NCBI RefSeq assembly: GCF_002844535.1
Contig: NZ_PJNH01000001.1
Coordinates: forward strand, 868,001-932,000
Origin: Halalkalibacillus sediminis
Lineage (GTDB): Bacteria; Bacillota; Bacilli; Bacillales; Alkalibacillaceae
DNA: 64,000 nucleotides
Direction of reading: 5' to 3'
Positions within the stretch are counted from its first letter, which is position 1. Every line of letters starts with the position of its first letter. Made by a program: the position numbers and the translations under genes. The notes under the pieces were generated by a model. The model was not told the origin of the DNA. It saw only the letters and a program-made list of their open reading frames with translations, and did not search any database. Positions 57,495-64,000 of the stretch are shown piece by piece.

Positions 57495-59808
57495 GTACTA
57501 CTGCTCCTTCCCTCGAATGGGCATTCATTCGATGTTCGAACCACTCTTTCATTTCATTATAAGAGGCATAAAGTAATTTTTCCTCTACTTGAATGGAACG
57601 AATTTTCTGCTGATAGGTATTTGATTCTGTTAAAGGACGTGGTTGCACATCCTCTTGAAAGACAATTTTACCATTCACTATTTTAACAAAATTCAGGTCA
57701 AAAAACACATTAATCATAAAATCTAGTTGTGACTGATTCCAGCCTTTTGCTTGAGCTAATTGTAATTTCTGTTCTTCTTGGATCGTTTGATGCTTTTTCA
57801 ATATACCATACAATTGCTTAAATTGATCTCTTGTAGGCACAGATGAAAAGAAATGTCCTTGATTCGTCGGATAACATAAATAAATCGAGTGGAATCTTGA
57901 CTTCCCTAGGACTTGTTCAAAAACATCTAAATGATCAGGAAGGTCGAGTAGAGCAATTCTATTTGCAGTTTCTAATTGTTCGTCCAATTGAGGATCATTA
58001 ATATTCAAAGTCTTCAATTTGGTCTCATCTGCCCGGATGGCATCATTGAAATATATAGCCACTGTTTCATTCGTTGGTATGCTTTCATGTATTCTTTGCA
58101 AGTTTTTACTACCACGATAATCGAATAATTGCCATTCCAAGCACTGAAGGTCTTTCAACTTGATCTGTAACTTTTTCGTGCCGTTCCATTCATTGATTTC
58201 AATTTCTCCGGCAACATCCACTGTAGAGTTCAGTGTCAGATGGTCAGCTAGTTGGCCGAGTTGGAAACCAATCATATCAATTGATCGACCATCTTTTTGG
58301 CCTAACAACTTAATATGGTTTTGCTTCGCTCCAATTTTTCTCATTTGACTCAATTGAATGCCGTTGAACTTGAAAACGGGCTTGGGATTGTTCATACCGA
58401 ATGGTGACAGCTGGCTCAATTCTTCTGGGAGTGCCATGTCGATTTCTTCTAAATTCAACTCATCTTCGATCTCAAGTGGCGTTTGAAAATCTTCTTCTGT
58501 TAGATCATTGAATGCCTTTTCATTCAAAGCTTTTCTTAGTGGATCTAATTGGTCTAAGGAGAGTGTCATCCCAGCGGCTTGAGAGTGTCCGCCAAAGTGA
58601 ATGAAATAATCTCTGACTGTCATCCCGTTTTTAAATAAATCAAACGCTGGGATACTTCTGGCACTACCTTTAGCAGTATGAGTTTCCGGATCTATTCCTA
58701 AGACAATAGCAGGACGATCGTAAGTGTTCACTAAACGAGAGGCGACAATCCCTAAGACACCAGGGTTCCACCCTTCCTTCGCTACTATCAACACACGATC
58801 TCCTTTAAATTTTTCCTCGACTTCTAAAATAGCTTCATCGGCAATGCTAGCTACGATTTTTTGTCTTTCTTGATTAAGCCGATCGATCTCCCCGGCCATC
58901 TCGATAGCTACTTCAGGATCCTCCTCTAAAAGAAGTTCCACTGCCAATGATGCATCTTGAAGTCTTCCGACAGCGTTCAACCTAGGACCCATAACAAAGC
59001 CGATCGTCTCCTCTGTCACATCTTCAGAGATACGCGCAATTTGTTTTAATGCTTGGATTCCTGGAAGCTTCGAGTTCGTCAATTCTTTTAATCCATAATA
59101 AACTAATACTCTATTTTCCCCTTGCAATGGAACTAAATCTGCTACTGTTCCAATAGCTGCATACTCAAGTAGTTCTTTAGGAAGTTCACCTAATAATGCT
59201 TCTGCGACTTTTAAAGCAACTCCGACTCCTGCTAAGTCGTTAAATGGATAATCAGGAGCTAACCTTGGGTGGATAGTCGCAAATGCATCAGGCAGTTCAT
59301 CTTGCTCTTCGTGGTGATCTGTAATTATGAGATCGATTCCTAATTCTTTCGCCACCCTAGCTTCATGTGGTGCAGCTATGCCATTATCAACTGTGATAAT
59401 AACTTCAAACCCCATCGCATGAGCTTCTTGAAAAGCAGCTTCATTAGGACCGTAACCTTCTGTAAAGCGGTTTGGTATGTAAAAGTCAACTTCTGCGCCT
59501 AAAAGTTTCAATGTGCGTACGATTACCGATGTAGATGTAACGCCATCCGCATCGTAGTCACCATATACTAGAATTGGTTGTTGTTGGTCGATTGCTTGAC
59601 GGATCCGCTCGACAACTTTTTCCATATCATCAAATAAAAAAGGGTCGTGTAAGTCATTTAAAGAGGGGCGCAAAAAAGCTTTCGCTTGATCGACTGTTAC
59701 GATTCCTCTTTTAGCTAACATCCTTTTCAAAACCGGTGATATGTTCAAATCTAATGAATGATGTATATCTTCCGTTTGTATTTTCCAATTCATTTTACTT
59801 TCTAACAT
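57484..59808 (-). CDS. recJ: Single-stranded-DNA-specific exonuclease RecJ
   Basis: 5'-3' ssDNA exonuclease in recombination and repair. The DHH domain has [25 protein letters not shown] and [12 protein letters not shown] (DHH motif, metal site); the DHHA1 domain has [13 protein letters not shown]. The extended C-terminal part (about 560-774) is the Bacillus-type addition that lacks an obvious name. 774 residues. It has its own sigma-A promoter, 22 nt upstream of the start. Confidence 0.95.
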   Translation of the reverse strand: MLESKMNWKIQTEDIHHSLDLNISPVLKRMLAKRGIVTVDQAKAFLRPSLNDLHDPFLFDDMEKVVERIRQAIDQQQPILVYGDYDADGVTSTSVIVRTLKLLGAEVDFYIPNRFTEGYGPNEAAFQEAHAMGFEVIITVDNGIAAPHEARVAKELGIDLIITDHHEEQDELPDAFATIHPRLAPDYPFNDLAGVGVALKVAEALLGELPKELLEYAAIGTVADLVPLQGENRVLVYYGLKELTNSKLPGIQALKQIARISEDVTEETIGFVMGPRLNAVGRLQDASLAVELLLEEDPEVAIEMAGEIDRLNQERQKIVASIADEAILEVEEKFKGDRVLIVAKEGWNPGVLGIVASRLVNTYDRPAIVLGIDPETHTAKGSARSIPAFDLFKNGMTVRDYFIHFGGHSQAAGMTLSLDQLDPLRKALNEKAFNDLTEEDFQTPLEIEDELNLEEIDMALPEELSQLSPFGMNNPKPVFKFNGIQLSQMRKIGAKQNHIKLLGQKDGRSIDMIGFQLGQLADHLTLNSTVDVAGEIEINEWNGTKKLQIKLKDLQCLEWQLFDYRGSKNLQRIHESIPTNETVAIYFNDAIRADETKLKTLNINDPQLDEQLETANRIALLDLPDHLDVFEQVLGKSRFHSIYLCYPTNQGHFFSSVPTRDQFKQLYGILKKHQTIQEEQKLQLAQAKGWNQSQLDFMINVFFDLNFVKIVNGKIVFQEDVQPRPLTESNTYQQKIRSIQVEEKLLYASYNEMKEWFEHRMNAHSREGAVVHGL

Positions 59809-59829
59809 AAATACACCCCTGACGAACTC

Positions 59830-59858
59830 ATTATACTAGAGCTCATCAAGGGTATCAA
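59830..59858 (-). promoter_or_regulatory. Sigma-A promoter of recJ-apt
   Basis: TTGATA (59858-59853) and TATAAT (59835-59830) with a 17-nt spacer. The leader before recJ would be only about 15 nt. Confidence 0.8.
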
Positions 59859-59883
59859 TCACGTATAGAACTTTAAGAAATAA

Positions 59884-60216
59884 TTAATAAGTTGGGTCCT
59901 GATCCTGAGGTGTTTCTTCAGCCTCAAATTTTTCTCGGTCCTTTTTGTTATCCTGATAAGTCGCTGAACCATCTCTCGAACTCTTCTCATTTTCAAACGT
60001 TTTCAGCTTTCTCTTCATCTGATAAAATTTAGAAAAACTTACACCAGTGACTAACAAACCTCCTAATAATGCTGAAAGTAAGATAATAAGAATCAGCGGT
60101 GCATTAGCTGATGTGAAAAGAAAGTCCACTTCGACTGCATCCACATTAATAACAGCGAATACAGCAATAATGATAGCAAATACTAATGTAAAAATAATCC
60201 ATGATTGCTGTTTCAT
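59884..60216 (-). CDS. LapA-domain (DUF1049) membrane protein, YrvD-like
   Basis: A 110-residue protein with two membrane helices (about 5-25 and 38-62) separated by a short loop VDAVEVDFLFTSANAP, the LapA signature VDFLF, and a charged cytoplasmic tail. E. coli LapA acts in lipopolysaccharide control; that role cannot apply here and the Firmicute function is unknown. It lies between secDF and recJ as yrvD does. Confidence 0.85.
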   Translation of the reverse strand: MKQQSWIIFTLVFAIIIAVFAVINVDAVEVDFLFTSANAPLILIILLSALLGGLLVTGVSFSKFYQMKRKLKTFENEKSSRDGSATYQDNKKDREKFEAEETPQDQDPTY

Positions 60217-60268
60217 TTATTAAAACCTCCTACCTTTCTGTTATTTCTTGTTTACCCGAATTATTGAA

Positions 60269-60297
60269 AAAATATCCACCTTTTTTAAATCATCCAA
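60269..60297 (-). promoter_or_regulatory. Possible sigma-A promoter of the LapA-like gene
   Basis: TTGGAT (60297-60292) and TATTTT (60274-60269) with a 17-nt spacer, 53 nt upstream of the start. Both boxes are imperfect. Confidence 0.4.
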
Positions 60298-60364
60298 AAT
60301 AGGACAAACACCTTTGTTTAACAGAATAAGTGGCGCAATCCTATCCTTGTATTAGATAATGATT

Positions 60365-60395
60365 AAAAATCCGCACCCCTCAAACTGGAGTGCGG
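60365..60395 (-). terminator. Intrinsic terminator after secDF
   Basis: CCGCACTCC and GGGGTGCGG arms with one mismatch, a short loop and ATTTTT after it on minus. Confidence 0.85.
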
Positions 60396-60404
60396 AACTT
60401 TTTA

Positions 60405-62681
60405 TTATACTTGTGGTCCACCTGATGGTTTTTTCTTCGTGTAATCTACTGGATTAGACTCTACTGTTCGACCTCTCCACACTAACCATAGCTGAGCTGC
60501 TAAGAATAGAGAAGAGTAAGTACCAGCAATTAAGCCGACAATGAGGGCGAACGAGAAGTACGTAATCGCTTGCGCACCGAAAATGAATAACATCAATGCA
60601 GCGAATACGACTGTAATCACCGTGTTAAAACTACGTGCTAATGTCTGCATCAAACTTTTATTTACGATTGCTGCTAGAGATTTGAATGATTTGACCCGCT
60701 TCTCAAGTCGTAAGTTCTCACGTATCCTGTCAAATGTAACAATCGTGTCATTGATCGAGTAACCGACAATCGTCAATATGGCAGCGATAATGATAATACT
60801 GAATTCAAACTGGAATATGCTGAACAACGCCAAGATGAAAAATGCATCGTGTAGCAAAGCTATAATCGCTGTGACACCTGAGATTAGTTCAAATCGGAAG
60901 GTAACGTAAATGATTATACCGATCGAAGCGAACATCACGGCGTAAATCGCATTCATCACAAGTTCTTCTGCTACTTGCGGTGATACCGTACTGACATTTG
61001 GTTGATTACCGTATTCCTCTTCGAAATAATTATTCAGTTCACCGATTTCTTCTTGTGAAAGAGTTCGGTCGAAACGAGCCATTCCGATTTCATTATCATC
61101 TCCCGCCAAGATTATTTGTTGGGGAGAAAAACCAAGCTCATCAAAGTGTGATTGAACCTCTTCTTGGGTCACTTCTTGATCGGATAAGACCTGGACACGA
61201 GAACCAGCTTTGAAGTCTATTCCGAGATTCAAACCGACAATCGATAAGAAGAGTCCACCAACAACTAAGAGGGCTAAAGATATAGCAAAAAACTTTTTGC
61301 GATGTTGCACGAAATCGAATGTTTTCCCAAGAAAATGCGGTTTAACCTCTTCGCCTTTTTCAATATCTTGGATTTCATTCGGTTTAACACCGAACCATTT
61401 CGGCTTCTTGTTCAGTGCTTTACTCTTCACCCAAAGGCCAAGAAGTAAGCGTGAGCCGAATACGGCAGTAATGAAACTTAACAATATACTGATAATCAAC
61501 ATCGTTGCGAAACCTTTAACAGAGCTTGTACCGAAAATGAATAGTACAATCGCTGCAAGAATCGTTGTTATGTTGGCATCCAATATCGTACCTAAGGAAC
61601 GTTTGTTACCAGCTTTAAACGCTGATCTTAACGTCTTACCAGCTTTCAATTCTTCTTTCAATCGCTCATAAGTGATAATATTCGCATCAACCGCCATACC
61701 AACACCTAGTACTAGTGCTGCAATACCAGGAAGTGTCAACACACCATTAATCAGGTAAAAGACAAGTAGAATCAAGTAAATATATGCACTTAATGTAATA
61801 GTCGCAATTAAACCAGGGAAACGGTAATAGGCAATCATGTATAAGAAAATTAAAACAATACCTAGCATACCTGCAAATAACGTTTTATCAAATGCTTGTT
61901 CACCAAATTGAGCACCAACCGCGACAGAATACACTTCATTCAAGTTCGCTGGCAATGAACCTGCATTCAAAATATCCGCAAGTTGCTGAGCTTCTTCAAT
62001 TGTGAACTGCCCTTCAATCATCACATCATTCCCCGTAATAACCTGACTCACACGAGGAGCAGAGATGAACTTTTGATCTTCCTCTGGCTTTTCTAGTTCT
62101 TCTTCAAAAGAGTCTCCCTCTTCATAATCCAACCAGATAACTAACAAGTTCTCTCCCGCTGGTTTTTGAGAAATTTCTCTTGTAACGTCCTGAAAATTTT
62201 CATAATCACTATTTTCAAAATCACTTTTTGTTTCTAAAGTTACAATAGGTTGGTTCGATTCTGAGAAGTCTTGCATCGCGCTTCCTTCAACCAACTGTGA
62301 ACCATCAAAATATAATTTATCATTTACTCCTCTAAAAGACAGTTCCGCAGTAGTCGATAAGATTTCACGTGCTTCATTCTGGTCACTTACACCAGCTAAT
62401 TGTACACGGATGCGGTCGTCTCCTTCGATGTCAATCTGAGGTTCGTTTACTCCTAAAATATCTACACGTTGATAGAGGCTCTCCACCACCGCGTTCAGCA
62501 TTTGATCATTAACCTCTTGACCTTCATTCAGCGGCTCTACTTCATATAGAATTTCAAAACCACCTTGGAGATCTAGACCTAGTGGTATGTCTTTAGCAAT
62601 CGAATTCGTCGTCGTTCCAATCGTCGTTCCAATCAATAGGACGACGAGAAAAAAGGCAACTATCCTTCCCGTCCGTTTCAT
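60405..62681 (-). CDS. secDF: Protein translocase subunit SecDF (fused)
   Basis: Proton-driven accessory translocase that improves protein export through SecYEG. The 758 residues contain 12 predicted membrane helices. SecD (about 1-430) has PLGLDLQGGFEILYEV, the periplasmic P1 domain and VLGVGMAVDANIITYER with the transport Asp. SecF (about 450-758) has GLNLGIDFKAGSRV and IVGYSINDTIVTFDRIRE. The natural fusion is usual in Bacillus. It follows comN and ends in a terminator. Confidence 0.96.
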   Translation of the reverse strand: MKRTGRIVAFFLVVLLIGTTIGTTTNSIAKDIPLGLDLQGGFEILYEVEPLNEGQEVNDQMLNAVVESLYQRVDILGVNEPQIDIEGDDRIRVQLAGVSDQNEAREILSTTAELSFRGVNDKLYFDGSQLVEGSAMQDFSESNQPIVTLETKSDFENSDYENFQDVTREISQKPAGENLLVIWLDYEEGDSFEEELEKPEEDQKFISAPRVSQVITGNDVMIEGQFTIEEAQQLADILNAGSLPANLNEVYSVAVGAQFGEQAFDKTLFAGMLGIVLIFLYMIAYYRFPGLIATITLSAYIYLILLVFYLINGVLTLPGIAALVLGVGMAVDANIITYERLKEELKAGKTLRSAFKAGNKRSLGTILDANITTILAAIVLFIFGTSSVKGFATMLIISILLSFITAVFGSRLLLGLWVKSKALNKKPKWFGVKPNEIQDIEKGEEVKPHFLGKTFDFVQHRKKFFAISLALLVVGGLFLSIVGLNLGIDFKAGSRVQVLSDQEVTQEEVQSHFDELGFSPQQIILAGDDNEIGMARFDRTLSQEEIGELNNYFEEEYGNQPNVSTVSPQVAEELVMNAIYAVMFASIGIIIYVTFRFELISGVTAIIALLHDAFFILALFSIFQFEFSIIIIAAILTIVGYSINDTIVTFDRIRENLRLEKRVKSFKSLAAIVNKSLMQTLARSFNTVITVVFAALMLFIFGAQAITYFSFALIVGLIAGTYSSLFLAAQLWLVWRGRTVESNPVDYTKKKPSGGPQV

Positions 62682-62730
62682 ATGTACTGGTTCCCCCTTA
62701 TTCAGCCTTCACGAGACTATCTTCCTATTT

Positions 62731-63081
62731 TTATTTATTATTTGATTCCCACTCATTCAGAGCTTCGATTTGTTGTGCTAAATCATTTGATTCCATCCCT
62801 TGTGCTTGTGCTTGAATGGATAAATAATTCATATACGTTCCATCTTTTAAATGTAAAACATCTTGAATTACTTCATGCAACTGCTTTTCTTGTTTCTTTC
62901 TCCAAACCTTTTGCATCAAGCAATCCCACACCTCGCGCTCGTTCGCGCCATCATATCCTAACAATTGTAACTCGTCCACTTTACTTTGTAAAACGTCCTT
63001 AATATAAGGTCTCCAGCGGTCTACGTGCTTTACGATTGGTTCCACGGCATCTAGCCTCCTATAATAATAAGTCTCTGTCAT
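62731..63081 (-). CDS. comN: Post-transcriptional regulator ComN (YrzD)
   Basis: A 116-residue soluble protein; in B. subtilis ComN controls comE mRNA after transcription and interacts with DivIVA. YYRRLDAVEPIVKHVDRWRPYI and VLQSKVDELQLLGYDGANEREVWDCL fit the family, which otherwise has little motif content. It stands between secDF and spoVB, as in B. subtilis. Since the comE operon is present at 15.5-19 kb, its partner is also in this window. Confidence 0.82.
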   Translation of the reverse strand: MTETYYYRRLDAVEPIVKHVDRWRPYIKDVLQSKVDELQLLGYDGANEREVWDCLMQKVWRKKQEKQLHEVIQDVLHLKDGTYMNYLSIQAQAQGMESNDLAQQIEALNEWESNNK

Positions 63082-63154
63082 GACTTGTACCTTTTAACGC
63101 ATATAAATTATTGTACCGAACTTTCATATTTTTGAGAAGGTAGGCAAGCAAATT

Positions 63155-64000
63155 ATGACGAAACAAACTTTCATTAAAGGTGCAATAATTCTCATCATAG
63201 CTGGTATGATCAGTCGACTACTGGGTTTTATCAATCGTATTGTCGTAGCTAGATTATTAGGGGACGAGGGTGTAGGTGTTTACATGCTTGTCATGCCTGC
63301 TCTCTTTTTGATGATCACTTTATCTCAATTGGGGATTCCAGTCGCAATTTCAAAACTGGTGGCAGAGGCAAATGCACAGAAGCAATCACAGCGGATCAGA
63401 AAAATTTTATATGTCTCTTTCTCCATAACGATTACACTGAGCATTATTTTAACAGTTGTATTCATTTATGTAGCACCTATCATTGCAAAAGAAATGCTAC
63501 TTGACGACCGGACATACATCCCGATGCTCATGATCAGCCCAATCATTCCGATCATCGCGATTTCATCTGTATTCAGGGGTTATTTCCAAGGGATGCAAAA
63601 TATGATTCCACAGGCCACTGCACAAGTAATTGAACAAGTCGTCCGGATTTTTTTAGTTGTCGTGATGGTACAAGCCTTTCTTCCATATGGCCTTGCATAT
63701 GCGACAGGTGGGGCAATGTTATCGGTGATTATAGGAGAGTTCGTGTCACTCGTCTACATCTATATCTGTTACAAAAGATATAACCGCGGGCTCCCACGTC
63801 ACCTTTTCAGTACGCCTTTTCATTATTTAAAAGATACATTCAATAACATTATGAGGATCGCATTACCTACTGCAGGAAATCGTATGATCGGTTCAGTAAC
63901 TTATTTTCTAGAACCGATATTAGTATCTCAGAGTCTATTCATTGCCGGTTACACTGTCTCAGAGAGCACGAAAATGTATGGGCAACTAACAGGATACGTT
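63155..64000 (+). CDS. spoVB: Stage V sporulation protein B, lipid II flippase family (3' end outside window)
   Basis: MOP/MVF superfamily flippase needed for spore cortex synthesis. The first 282 residues are visible: FIKGAIILIIAGMISRLLGFINRIVVARLLGDEGVGVYM (in parts), then SVFRGYFQGMQNMIPQATAQVIEQVVRI, a signature of the SpoVB branch. About eight membrane helices are present before the window ends. ATG 63155 is preceded by GAAGG. It is divergent from comN. A paralogue such as YkvU or YtgP is less likely, given the secDF-comN neighbourhood. Confidence 0.9.
   Translation, partial: MTKQTFIKGAIILIIAGMISRLLGFINRIVVARLLGDEGVGVYMLVMPALFLMITLSQLGIPVAISKLVAEANAQKQSQRIRKILYVSFSITITLSIILTVVFIYVAPIIAKEMLLDDRTYIPMLMISPIIPIIAISSVFRGYFQGMQNMIPQATAQVIEQVVRIFLVVVMVQAFLPYGLAYATGGAMLSVIIGEFVSLVYIYICYKRYNRGLPRHLFSTPFHYLKDTFNNIMRIALPTAGNRMIGSVTYFLEPILVSQSLFIAGYTVSESTKMYGQLTGYV

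Noticed and set aside
61210-61671. 153-codon plus-strand frame opposite secDF
   Set aside because: It is antisense to conserved membrane helices of SecDF; the composition reflects the complement of hydrophobic codons.

Overview
The window is an ordinary-looking stretch of the core chromosome of a low-GC, spore-forming Firmicute of the family Bacillaceae. Gene content and order closely follow the Bacillus subtilis yqe/yrv/yrr region, and sporulation genes are frequent: spoIIP, gpr, sda, sigK, rsfA and a partial spoVB. An Mrp-type Na+/H+ antiporter operon, very acidic stretches in an exported-type protein and the intergenic repeat type suggest a halotolerant or alkaliphilic relative of Halobacillus, Virgibacillus or Alkalibacillus. 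That placement is inference, not something the sequence proves.

Layout. 1-7.6 kb (minus): the class I heat-shock operon hrcA-grpE-dnaK-dnaJ-prmA-rsmE-mtaB, with a perfect CIRCE operator, a sigma-A promoter, and hairpins after hrcA and dnaK. 7.6-13.5 kb (minus): hemW, lepA, yqxA, spoIIP, gpr. 13.6-19.9 kb: rpsT (plus), holA, yqzM (plus), the late competence operon comEA-comEB-comEC, and comER (plus). 19.9-25 kb (minus): the ribosome-assembly and metabolism operon yqeG-yqeH-aroE-yhbY-nadD-yqeK-rsfS-yqeM. 25.3-25.7 kb: the sporulation checkpoint gene sda behind a cluster of DnaA boxes. 25.8-31.1 kb (plus): mrpA-C-D-E-F-G, with no mrpB. 31.3-32.2 kb (plus): an uninterrupted sigK and a 47-residue membrane peptide.

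32.2-37 kb (minus): mltG, trmR, udk, greA, yrrS, mtnN. 37.1-41.4 kb (minus): an alanine T-box leader, a structured repeat, then alaS-ireB-ruvX-yrzB. 41.4-49 kb (minus): rarA, cymR-nifS-mnmA, a TPR gene, recD2 and two small genes missed by length cut-offs. 49.3-50.8 kb: rsfA (plus), a second repeat copy and a 6S RNA gene. 50.8-60.4 kb (minus): lapA-like gene, recJ-apt, rel-dtd, and a T-box-controlled hisS-aspS operon. 60.4-64 kb: secDF and comN (minus) and the start of spoVB (plus).

The most unusual points are: an Mrp operon lacking the normally essential mrpB; a long-hairpin intergenic repeat, one copy of which sits between the alaS T-box terminator and the alaS start; a hairpin that fills the gap between the sda Shine-Dalgarno and its start codon; a hairpin that would hide the spoIIP ribosome binding site in gpr read-through mRNA; and loss of the hydroxyuridine-forming U32 genes that normally sit beside trmR. 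No CRISPR array, prophage, tRNA, rRNA or intact insertion sequence was seen.
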